NCBI GenBank assembly: GCA_902465115.1
Contig: CABQMC010000071.1
Coordinates: 1 to 7,682 of the forward strand
Reading direction: 5' to 3'
Source of the DNA: an uncultured Collinsella sp.
GTDB lineage: Bacteria; Actinomycetota; Coriobacteriia; Coriobacteriales; Coriobacteriaceae
Length of the DNA: 7,682 nt
The position numbers and the translations under genes were made by a program. Of this stretch, positions 1 through 5,127 are shown one piece after another. Each line of letters opens with the position of its first letter. Position 1 is the first letter of the stretch. The notes under the pieces were generated by a model. That model was not told where the DNA came from. It ran no database searches and saw only the letters and a list, made by a program, of their open reading frames with translations.

Positions 1-319
1 CAAAGGTGTTGGCGGTGATCACGTCGCAGCCGGCCTCGACGTACTGACGCTGAATGTCGGTAATGACCTGGGGTTCCTCAAAGTTGAGCAGCTCGGGCAG
101 GGCGCCCGCCTTCATGCCAGCGGCCTGCAACATGGTGCCCATGCCGCCGTCGAACAGCAGATGTCCCGTGCCTTCGATGGCCGCACGCAGGCGATCGTCC
201 TTAATGCGCAGATCGTCGATCGTGCGCGTCTTGTATGCAGCGCCGTTGCAGCGCGCAGCATTGACAGGTGCCGCCAGCGCAGCACCGTCCAGATCATGAG
301 TGATAAGCGGAGTAAACAT
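1..319 (-). CDS. metH: Cobalamin-dependent methionine synthase, N-terminal part (cut by window edge)
   Basis: Only the first 106 codons are in the window; the gene continues past base 1. The product should transfer a methyl group from 5-methyl-THF through cobalamin to homocysteine in the cytoplasm. What is visible is the start of the homocysteine S-methyltransferase barrel: LLFDGGMGTML at residues 54-64, PELLNFEEP at 75-83, and YVEAGCDVITANTF at 93-106, which matches the conserved Y-x-x-AG-x-D-x-I-x-T-NTF block. The ATG at 319 is preceded by AGGAG (326-330) with 6-nt spacing, and no other Met occurs before the GGMGT motif, so the start is well supported. This leaves about 53 residues ahead of the barrel, longer than the short lead-in of E. 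coli MetH. The gene starts 9 nt after the activation-domain gene ends and is third in the metF operon. Whether a C-terminal activation domain is missing cannot be seen here. Confidence 0.9.
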   Translation of the reverse strand, partial: MFTPLITHDLDGAALAAPVNAARCNGAAYKTRTIDDLRIKDDRLRAAIEGTGHLLFDGGMGTMLQAAGMKAGALPELLNFEEPQVITDIQRQYVEAGCDVITANTF

Positions 320-328
320 CGGGGGCTC

Positions 329-1117
329 CTAATGGCTGGAATAGCAGGTGGTGTGGGCGGCACGGAAGCGGCAGTGCTCGCGCATGCGGCAGATATTGCA
401 GGTGGGGCGGCTCTGGGCGTCGTGGACTTCGCCGTCGAATAGGCCGATCACCGCGGTCACGCTTTTGGTGGGCATGAGCAGGCTAGTGGGTGTGACGGTA
501 AGCCCGATGAGCCGCGTGGCGTTGAGCGCATTGACGATCGAGCGCTGGGCCGAGAGCGGGCAGTCGCCGTAGCCGGGACTAAAACGCCAGTTGCCGGCGA
601 GCCCATGAACGGCGGCGTCCGTCTTGACCTGCTGGTCCATTTGCTCAACGGCGGCTTCCACGTAAGCGGAGCACGCGGCGTCGAGCACGGCGCCCTCCAG
701 GGGATGTTGGGCTCCCGTGGTGCGCAGGCGACGCTCGGCGTCCATGCCGAGGGTGCATGCCATGAGCGCGGCAAAGCGGGCATCTTTGAGATGTCGATAG
801 ATATCGCGACCTCGCAGCTCAACGTTGGTGCCGACTAGACGGATGCAAGGCTTGCCCTGCTCGTCCACGCCCGTGGCATCGACGGCAAACACGCGGCGCA
901 CGCCACGGGGCTCAATGTCCAGTTCCAGACGCTCGACCACAAGCTCAATACGTCGTGACAGCTCGGGCTCAATCTGCTGGCCGCCGTAACCCAGATACCG
1001 CAGCATCTCGGCACGGTCGACACGGGGATGGTGTGCAGCATCGACACGGTAAAGCGCCGGCGACGCAAGGTCGGCCGGCACTTCGATAGCGGTTGTATCG
1101 ATGTGCGGTTTTTCCAT
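329..1117 (-). CDS. Stand-alone methionine synthase activation-domain protein
   Basis: This 262-residue protein resembles the C-terminal reactivation domain of MetH. In that family the domain binds S-adenosylmethionine and allows reductive methylation of cob(II)alamin that has been oxidised off-cycle. Visible hallmarks are RFSPGYGDCP at residues 178-187 (the SAM-binding R-x-x-PGY-type motif) and LMPTKSVTAVIG at 214-225. The tail carries C240-x2-C243-x5-C249 followed by R-x-R, plus C258; similar Cys-rich ends occur in separately encoded members of the family, and metal binding is possible but unproven. The start at 1117 gives a TAATG overlap with the metF stop and no strong Shine-Dalgarno site, which suggests translational coupling. 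An upstream ATG at 1210 lies deep inside metF and is rejected. metH follows 9 nt downstream. The protein probably acts in trans on MetH and presumably needs a flavodoxin-like reductant encoded elsewhere. Confidence 0.88.
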   Translation of the reverse strand: MEKPHIDTTAIEVPADLASPALYRVDAAHHPRVDRAEMLRYLGYGGQQIEPELSRRIELVVERLELDIEPRGVRRVFAVDATGVDEQGKPCIRLVGTNVELRGRDIYRHLKDARFAALMACTLGMDAERRLRTTGAQHPLEGAVLDAACSAYVEAAVEQMDQQVKTDAAVHGLAGNWRFSPGYGDCPLSAQRSIVNALNATRLIGLTVTPTSLLMPTKSVTAVIGLFDGEVHDAQSRPTCNICRMREHCRFRAAHTTCYSSH

Positions 1118-1989
1118 TACCCCAGGCGCTCCATAATGGTCGCGGCGATCGCAGGACGGTTCATAGTGTACAGGTGCAGGCCGTCGGCGCCGTGCTCCTT
1201 GAGGTCGCAAAGCTGGCGGGCTGCATAATCTACACCAGCTGCCTGCAGGCTCTCGGGGTCATTCTCGTACTTGGCGAGAATCTTGATGACGGGGGAGGGC
1301 AGCGACGCGCCGCACATAAAGACCATGCGGCTGATCTGCGACTTGCCCATAAACGGCATAATGCCCGCGGTAATGGGCACGGTGATGCCGGCCTTGTCGG
1401 CAAGCTCGCGAAAACGGTAGAAGCACTCGTTATCAAAGAAGAGCTGCGTCACAAAGAAGCTCGCGCCGGCGTCCTGTTTTTGCTTGAGGTGTTCGACCGA
1501 GAGGTTGAGATCCTCACAGGCAATGTGGCCCTCGGGGTAGGCTGCGGCGCCCACGCAAAAGCCGGCGTCGACGAGCTCGGGGATGAGGTCGCGGGCGTAG
1601 GCGTAGTCGGAGGCGGGCTTGTCGTCCTCGGTCGCGCCGGCAGGGAGATCGCCACGCAGAGCCAGGATGTTTTCCACGCCGGCGGTGCGGTACTCATCGA
1701 TCTTGGCGGCGATATCGGCGTGGGTACGGCCCACACAGGTGAGGTGCGCCACCGAGGGCGTGTCGAATTCGCTCGAAATCATATGCGCGATGGGGGCGGT
1801 GGTGGCACCGTTGCCCGAGCCGCCGGCTGAGCAGGTGACCGAGACAAAGCTCGGCGAAAGCTTGCACAGATTGCCTGCCACTTCGCGAGCTGTATCGAGG
1901 GTAAGCTCGCCCTTGGGCGGGAACATCTCAAACGAAACGGGTGCGGTGCCCTGGGATGCTGCCTGCTTAAAAACCTCGTCGACGCGCAT
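1117..1989 (-). CDS. metF: 5,10-methylenetetrahydrofolate reductase
   Basis: This 290-residue cytoplasmic flavoprotein of normal family length reduces 5,10-methylene-THF to 5-methyl-THF, the methyl donor for MetH. Family motifs run in order: SFEMFPPKG at 19-27 (with the conserved Glu at 21), VTCSAGGS at 51-58, HLTCVGRT at 82-89, LALRGDLP at 109-116 (including the Asp of the ALRGD motif), AAYPEGH at 149-155, a KQDAGASFFVTQLFFDN block at 171-187, PITAGIMP at 205-212 and LHLYTMNRP at 271-279. The ATG at 1989 has AGGAG at 1996-2000 with 6-nt spacing. An in-frame ATG at 2055 would add 22 unconserved residues and is less likely. It is the first gene of the metF / activation domain / metH operon and diverges from glnN. 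I saw no SAM or B12 riboswitch in the leader, only a weak 5-bp hairpin at 2042-2059. Confidence 0.96.
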   Translation of the reverse strand: MRVDEVFKQAASQGTAPVSFEMFPPKGELTLDTAREVAGNLCKLSPSFVSVTCSAGGSGNGATTAPIAHMISSEFDTPSVAHLTCVGRTHADIAAKIDEYRTAGVENILALRGDLPAGATEDDKPASDYAYARDLIPELVDAGFCVGAAAYPEGHIACEDLNLSVEHLKQKQDAGASFFVTQLFFDNECFYRFRELADKAGITVPITAGIMPFMGKSQISRMVFMCGASLPSPVIKILAKYENDPESLQAAGVDYAARQLCDLKEHGADGLHLYTMNRPAIAATIMERLG

Positions 1990-2122
1990 ATCGTGCTCCT
2001 CTAGATATGTAATAGTGTGATGTGTTGTAAGGATTCTACAGCACCGCTGTGTCACGGTGGAGTTTCACTCGCTATTCGGGGATACCAATCGAAAATGCTT
2101 TGCTATCGGCATTCCCTATAAC

Positions 2123-2210
2123 AGGGCGGTCAATCTAGGATGGGGCTATAAAGACTGGTATCTGATGTGAAATACCAGTAAATAGAGCCCCATCCCAAAT
2201 TGACCACCCT
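2123..2210. repeat. 88-bp near-perfect inverted repeat
   Basis: The two arms are symmetric about 2166/2167. Paired segments are AGGG/CCCT (2123-2126 with 2207-2210), GGTCAAT/ATTGACC (2128-2134 with 2199-2205), GGATGGGGCT/AGCCCCATCC (2138-2147 with 2186-2195) and ACTGGTAT/ATACCAGT (2154-2161 with 2172-2179). They are separated by a 1x1 mismatch, a 3x3 loop and a 6x6 partly paired loop, and closed by a loop of about 10 nt. No T-tract follows either arm, and both neighbours transcribe away from it, so it is not a terminator. It could be a MITE-like insertion, a structured RNA or a regulatory hairpin. I found no convincing target-site duplication at its edges. Confidence 0.85.
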
Positions 2211-2309
2211 TAAACCATGGGGAAAGGTCTGCAATTTATACAGTTGATTGGCTGTTGAGGGTGGCAACGCCGCCGCGATGCGGTAACCTCATTGATTGGT
2301 TTCGCGACA

Positions 2310-2394
2310 GCAACATAACGGTAATGTTGCGGAAACACGGCGAGTCTAAGCTATGACTCGTTCGTTAGTAATCAACACCGCTTCTCACGCGGTG
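2310..2394 (+). promoter_or_regulatory. Three successive hairpins in the glnN leader
   Basis: Three perfect short stems lie in a row ahead of the glnN start: GCAACAT/ATGTTGC (2310-2316 with 2324-2330, 7-nt loop), CGAGTC/GACTCG (2341-2346 with 2355-2360, 8-nt loop) and CACCGC/GCGGTG (2376-2381 with 2389-2394, 7-nt loop). The last ends only 7 nt before the glnN ribosome-binding site (GAAGGGAG, 2402-2409). GTAAT-N6-GAAAC at 2321-2336 matches one half of the actinobacterial GlnR box pattern (GTnAC-N6-GAAAC), but a second half at the expected spacing is absent. The hairpins are seen directly; a role in nitrogen or translational control of glnN is inferred. Confidence 0.4.
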
Positions 2395-2415
2395 CCGATA
2401 CGAAGGGAGTTCCGT

Positions 2416-4503
2416 ATGGCCGAACTTACTGACCGCTTCGGGACCATGGTGTTCTCGGAGGAAGTCATGAAGGACTACCTCCCCAAGGACATTTGGAAGC
2501 GCCTTGCTGCAACCCTCGAGGACGGTGAGCCGCTCGACCTGGATGTGGCCAACGCTGTTGCTCACGCTATGAAGGTCTGGGCCATCTCCAAGGGCGCGAC
2601 GCACTACGCGCACTGGTTCCAGCCGCTTTCGGGCATTACTTCCGAGAAGCACGATAGCTTCCTCGAGCCCAACCACGACGGCACCGCCATTACCAAGTTT
2701 ACGGGCAAGAACCTCATCCAGGGCGAGCCCGATGCTTCCAGCTTCCCCAACGGCGGCCTGCGTGCCACCTTCGAGGCCCGTGGCTACACCGCTTGGGATC
2801 CCACTAGCCCCGCATTCATTAAGGACGATGTCCTGTGCATCCCCACGGCTTTCTGCTCCTACACGGGTGAGGCCCTGGACAAGAAGACCCCGCTGCTGCG
2901 TTCCATGACTGCGCTCTCGCGTGAGTCCAAGCGCGTTTTGGCGCTGTTTGGCAAGACCCCCAAGAAGGTCGTTCCTTCCGTGGGCGATGAGCAGGAGTAC
3001 TTCCTGATCAAGAAGGACGCTTACCGCAAGCGCAGGGACCTGGTCATCACCGGTCGCACCCTCTTTGGCGCTGCTCCCTGCAAGGGCCAGGAGCTCGAGG
3101 AGCACTACTTTGGCGCTATCCGCCCCACCGTCTCGGCCTATATGAAGGACCTGGACGATGAGCTGTGGGCGCTTGGCATTCCCGCCAAGACCAAGCACAA
3201 CGAGGTCGCTCCCTGCCAGCATGAGCTCGCCCCTGTCTATGGCGAGGTCAACGAGGCCATCGACCAGAATCTGGTCATGATGGAGAAGATGAAGCTCATC
3301 GCCTCCCGCCACGACTTGGTCTGCCTGCTGCACGAGAAGCCCTTCGAGGGCATCAACGGTTCGGGCAAGCACAACAACTGGTCGCTTGGCACCGAATCCG
3401 AGAACCTGCTCGACCCGGGCGACACCCCGCTCGACAACCTGCAGTTCATCGTCTTCCTCACCGCGGTGATCGAGGCTGTCGATAACTATCAGGAGCTCCT
3501 GCGTGCCTCCGTTGCCTCGGCCGGCAACGATCATCGTCTGGGCGCCAACGAGGCTCCTCCGGCGATTATGTCCATCTTCCTGGGCGACCAGCTTACCGAG
3601 GTCGTCGAGAAGATCATCGATGGCAAGGCTTCCGTCCATGCCACGCGCGGCGTGCTTGACCTGGGTGCCGATACCCTGCCCAAGCTGATGCAGGACAACA
3701 CCGACCGCAACCGCACCTCCCCGTTTGCCTTCACCGGCAACAAGTTCGAGTTCCGTGCCTGCGGCTCCGAACAGAACGTCTCCGACTCCAACCTGGTGCT
3801 CGATGCCGCCGTGGCCAAGTCGCTCAAGTCCTTCGCCGACGCGCTTGAGGGTACGCCCGAGGATGAGTTCCAGGATGCCGCGCTCGAGTACTGCAAGAAG
3901 GTGTTGACCGATCACCAGCGCATCCTGTTCTCCGGCGACGGTTACTCCGACGAGTGGCCCATTGAGGCCGAGAAGCGCGGCCTTGCCAACAACAAGACCA
4001 CGGCCGATGCCCTGCCCGCCTTTGTTTCCGATAAGGCTATCGCGCTCTTCGAGGAGACGGGTGTCCTGACCAAGGCCGAGGCTCAGTGCCGCTACGACTG
4101 CAAGCTCGAGAAGTACAACAAGCTCATGAACATCGAGGCTACCACGATGGTTCGCGAGGCGCGTCGTACCTATCGCCCGGTCATTACCGCCTATGCCACC
4201 AAGGTCGCTAAGGGCCTTGAGACTATTCGCGCCGCCGGCGCCGAGGCCGCCATGCAGTGCGAGCAGAATACGCTCAACAAGCTCTGCAACGGTATCACTG
4301 CCATCAACGACTCCATTAAGGCGCTCGACGCCGTGCATCAGAAGGCCGAGGCCCTCGATGGCCAGGAGCAGGCCAATGTGTATGCACACGAGGTCGTTCC
4401 CGCTATGGATACGCTGCGCGCCGCCGTGGATGCCATGGAGGAGATCGTGGCCGCCGACTACTGGCCGGTTCCGACCTACGACGACATTCTGTTCTATGTG
4501 TAG
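2416..4503 (+). CDS. glnN: Type III glutamine synthetase
   Basis: This 695-residue enzyme makes glutamine from glutamate, ammonia and ATP, and it has the roughly 700-residue length of the GSIII family rather than the 450 or so of GSI. Visible blocks include [12 protein letters not shown] at 62-73 (family signature), DEQEYFLI at 191-198 (metal-binding glutamates), [13 protein letters not shown] at 261-273, [20 protein letters not shown] at 305-324 (substrate loop with the ammonia/glutamate-site Gly and His residues), [20 protein letters not shown] at 431-450, and the conserved C-terminus [12 protein letters not shown] at 682-693. The ATG at 2416 is chosen because GAAGGGAG lies 6 nt upstream; an in-frame ATG at 2353 would add 21 residues overlapping the leader hairpins. 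It is a single-gene unit with its own terminator. Its product is also the amide donor for GatD encoded downstream on the other strand. Confidence 0.97.
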   Translation: MAELTDRFGTMVFSEEVMKDYLPKDIWKRLAATLEDGEPLDLDVANAVAHAMKVWAISKGATHYAHWFQPLSGITSEKHDSFLEPNHDGTAITKFTGKNLIQGEPDASSFPNGGLRATFEARGYTAWDPTSPAFIKDDVLCIPTAFCSYTGEALDKKTPLLRSMTALSRESKRVLALFGKTPKKVVPSVGDEQEYFLIKKDAYRKRRDLVITGRTLFGAAPCKGQELEEHYFGAIRPTVSAYMKDLDDELWALGIPAKTKHNEVAPCQHELAPVYGEVNEAIDQNLVMMEKMKLIASRHDLVCLLHEKPFEGINGSGKHNNWSLGTESENLLDPGDTPLDNLQFIVFLTAVIEAVDNYQELLRASVASAGNDHRLGANEAPPAIMSIFLGDQLTEVVEKIIDGKASVHATRGVLDLGADTLPKLMQDNTDRNRTSPFAFTGNKFEFRACGSEQNVSDSNLVLDAAVAKSLKSFADALEGTPEDEFQDAALEYCKKVLTDHQRILFSGDGYSDEWPIEAEKRGLANNKTTADALPAFVSDKAIALFEETGVLTKAEAQCRYDCKLEKYNKLMNIEATTMVREARRTYRPVITAYATKVAKGLETIRAAGAEAAMQCEQNTLNKLCNGITAINDSIKALDAVHQKAEALDGQEQANVYAHEVVPAMDTLRAAVDAMEEIVAADYWPVPTYDDILFYV

Positions 4504-4534
4504 AACGTAACTGACATATCGTCACGGTATTGAG

Positions 4535-4570
4535 CCGGGGTCCGCATCGCGCGGGCCCCGGTTTTTGTTT
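4535..4570 (+). terminator. Intrinsic terminator of glnN
   Basis: An 11-bp GC-rich stem (CCGGGGTCCGC at 4535-4545 with GCGGGCCCCGG at 4551-4561, one T-G pair) closes a 5-nt loop and is followed by TTTTTGTTT. It starts 31 nt after the glnN stop codon. Confidence 0.95.
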
Positions 4571-4620
4571 GCGAAGGACGTTTAGGAGTCCGTTTTGCAA
4601 CTGATTCGCCCACGTAATAA

Positions 4621-4657
4621 GGGGCCGTGGGCAAAAAACGTCAAATATGAGTACTGT
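4621..4657 (+). repeat. Inverted repeat copy A
   Basis: This copy carries the core CAAATATGAGTACTGT (4642-4657), preceded by GTGGGCAAAAAACGT. The same 16-base core, preceded by GTGGACAAAAAATAG, occurs on the minus strand as copy B. Read in one frame, both copies spell G-x-W-x-KN-x-KYEYC. The copies are 157 bp apart (4657 to 4815) and point towards each other. Confidence 0.75.
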
Positions 4658-4667
4658 CACAAGTCCT

Positions 4668-4702
4668 GTAACATTATTTATTTGCAAAATATGTAGTGTT
4701 AC
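4668..4702. repeat. 35-nt AU-rich hairpin
   Basis: GTAACA at 4668-4673 pairs with TGTTAC at 4697-4702. The stem continues inward through about ten more positions, with two T-G pairs and one mismatch, to a 3-nt loop (GCA). It lies between the two inverted repeat copies. There is no adjacent T-tract of the kind expected for a terminator, and its function is unknown. Confidence 0.6.
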
Positions 4703-4721
4703 GCAACATATGTCCAAGTAC

Positions 4722-4790
4722 TTAGCCGATAAACGTCTGCAATTCTTCCGCCGTAGGACGCCTGACGGCTAAATCGACTTCTAAAGGCAT
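4722..4790 (-). pseudogene. Short coding-like remnant, possible start of an acetyltransferase-like protein
   Basis: From an ATG at 4790 the minus strand reads 22 residues, MPLEVDLAVRRPTAEELQTF then IG, and stops. The composition looks protein-like, and the VRRPTAEELQTF stretch resembles the first strand and helix of GNAT acetyltransferases, but a fold cannot be assigned from so few residues. There is no ribosome-binding site before the ATG. The reading frame stays open upstream to 4949, but that part runs through repeat copy B, the T-arm hairpin and the tRNA-Glu terminator, so the long version is not a real gene. This may be a decayed gene fragment or chance. Confidence 0.25.
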
Positions 4791-4814
4791 GAAATCGCTG
4801 TTACTAAAATGGAA

Positions 4815-4850
4815 ACAGTACTCATATTTGCTATTTTTTGTCCACAGGCC
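4815..4850 (-). repeat. Inverted repeat copy B
   Basis: The core CAAATATGAGTACTGT lies on the minus strand (4815-4830), preceded on that strand by GGCCTGTGGACAAAAAATAG. It matches copy A exactly over the 16-base core and closely over about 20 further bases. The two copies bound an island of about 230 bp. Confidence 0.75.
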
Positions 4851-4860
4851 TTGCGATGAT

Positions 4861-4896
4861 GCCGGGATCCGCACCCTGTCGGGTTCGAATCCCGGC
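4861..4896 (+). other. tRNA T-arm-like hairpin, possible tRNA remnant
   Basis: GTCGGGTTCGAATCCCGGC (4878-4896) has the T-stem and T-loop form of a tRNA (TTCGAAT loop, 5-bp stem), and its CGGGTTCGAATCCCG (4880-4894) is identical to the T-arm of the nearby tRNA-Glu, which is on the opposite strand. Upstream there is no matching acceptor, D-arm or anticodon stem, and CCA is absent, so this is not a functional tRNA. GCCGGGAT (4861-4868) and ATCCCGGC (4889-4896) also form a perfect 8-bp stem. It may be a remnant of a tRNA or an attachment site. Confidence 0.35.
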
Positions 4897-4907
4897 ACAT
4901 GGGTATC

Positions 4908-4939
4908 AAAAAGCCCGCCACCGCGAGGGTAACGGGCTT
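4908..4939 (-). terminator. Intrinsic terminator of tRNA-Glu
   Basis: On the minus strand, AAGCCCG (4933-4939) pairs with CGGGCTT (4911-4917), and the arm runs into a five-T tract (4908-4912). It begins 11 nt after the tRNA 3' end. Confidence 0.85.
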
Positions 4940-4950
4940 CTCGTTTCAAA

Positions 4951-5027
4951 TGGTGCCCCCAGCGGGATTCGAACCCGCGATATCCACCTTGAAAGGGTGG
5001 CGTCCTTGGCCGCTAGACGATGGGGAC
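4951..5027 (-). tRNA. tRNA-Glu (anticodon UUC)
   Basis: The minus strand folds as a full cloverleaf. The acceptor stem GTCCCCA (5021-5027) pairs with TGGGGGC. The anticodon stem is CCACC/GGTGG, with loop CTTTCAA giving anticodon TTC. The T-arm is GCGGGTTCGAATCCCGC, followed by discriminator A and an encoded CCA (4951-4953). GTCTAGCGGCCAAGGAC in the D-region is typical of bacterial tRNA-Glu. The gene stands alone, with its own promoter upstream and terminator downstream. Confidence 0.97.
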
Positions 5028-5037
5028 AGCGGGAAAG

Positions 5038-5046
5038 AGTATAGCA
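5038..5046 (-). promoter_or_regulatory. Extended -10 promoter of tRNA-Glu
   Basis: On the minus strand TGCTATACT gives an extended -10 (TG-n-TATACT, hexamer at 5038-5043) about 10 nt ahead of the tRNA 5' end, consistent with a short leader. No good -35 hexamer is present at normal spacing, which fits an extended -10 promoter. Confidence 0.65.
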
Positions 5047-5082
5047 GACTTTTTTAGCCGTTCACATATCGTTGGCAAACTG

Positions 5083-5123
5083 AAAAACCACCACAAAGGT
5101 GCCTGTCCCCTTTTTGGTGGTGG
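5083..5123 (-). terminator. Intrinsic terminator of murT-gatD containing a GGTGCCTGTCCCC palindrome
   Basis: On the minus strand CCACCAC (5117-5123) pairs with GTGGTGG (5088-5094), followed by TTTTT (5083-5087). It starts 5 nt after the murT-gatD stop codon. The inside of the hairpin is AAAGGTGCCTGTCCCCTTT on the plus strand (5095-5113), itself a partial palindrome. I recall similar GGTGCCTGTCCCC sequences as dispersed repeats in many bacterial genomes, but could not check this. Confidence 0.85.
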
Positions 5124-5127
5124 GGTG

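Larger units (their letters stand above)
1990..2415. other. Divergent intergenic region between metF and glnN
   Basis: These 426 bases separate the start codons of two divergent genes, so both promoters should lie here. The region contains the 88-bp inverted repeat (2123-2210), three small hairpins near glnN, and two direct copies of TTGATTGG 48 bp apart (2244-2251 and 2292-2299). No promoter is convincing. For glnN, TTGATT (2292-2297) with CATAAC (2314-2319) at 16-bp spacing is possible but weak. For metF, a TAGAAT-like -10 is present on the minus strand just upstream of the 2036 area, but it lacks a good -35. No complete protein-coding gene is seen here. Confidence 0.6.
4571..4905. other. 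Gene-free AT-richer island between glnN and tRNA-Glu
   Basis: Most of this stretch is clearly richer in A and T than the flanking genes, and it carries no complete gene. In order it holds a GCCCACG/CGTGGGC hairpin (4608-4614 with 4626-4632), copy A of an inverted repeat (4621-4657), a 35-nt hairpin (4668-4702), a short coding-like stretch on the minus strand (4722-4790), copy B of the repeat in opposite orientation (4815-4850), and a T-arm-like hairpin (4861-4896). The organisation suggests accumulated short mobile or decayed sequence beside a tRNA gene, which is a common insertion neighbourhood. Confidence 0.55.

Noticed and set aside
1093..1830. 245-codon plus-strand ORF opposite metF
   Set aside because: It is a shadow frame with Gly/Ala/Val-rich translation and no motifs. 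metF on the minus strand has all family blocks.
1990..2122. SAM or cobalamin riboswitch ahead of metF
   Set aside because: None of the conserved core sequences of those riboswitches could be found on the minus strand of the metF leader; only a weak 5-bp hairpin is visible.
2123..2210. Long inverted repeat as a terminator
   Set aside because: Neither arm is followed by a T-tract, and both neighbouring genes are transcribed away from it.
2353..2415. Upstream ATG extending glnN by 21 residues, or a leader peptide
   Set aside because: The extension overlaps two hairpins, has no ribosome-binding site and does not resemble GSIII N-termini. The ATG at 2416 has a strong Shine-Dalgarno site.
2365..4389. 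674-codon open frame antisense to glnN
   Set aside because: It mirrors the strong codon bias of glnN. Its translation is a low-complexity run rich in Gly, Leu and Val, with no recognisable motif and no ribosome-binding site, while the sense strand is a clear full-length GSIII.
4608..4632. GCCCACG/CGTGGGC hairpin as a terminator
   Set aside because: The run of six A follows on the plus strand, and no T-tract follows on either strand, so it does not have terminator form.
4861..4904. A second functional tRNA gene
   Set aside because: Only the T-arm is present. The expected 5' acceptor strand, D-arm, anticodon arm and CCA end are all missing.
4791..4949. N-terminal part of the 75-codon minus-strand ORF ending at 4722
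   Set aside because: It starts inside the tRNA-Glu terminator region and runs through the T-arm hairpin, giving the artefactual PGFEPDRVRIP string. Only the last codons look protein-like.
4838..5044. 68-codon plus-strand ORF
   Set aside because: It reads through the T-arm hairpin and the antisense of tRNA-Glu; GAPSGIRTRD is the usual artefact of translating a tRNA gene antisense.
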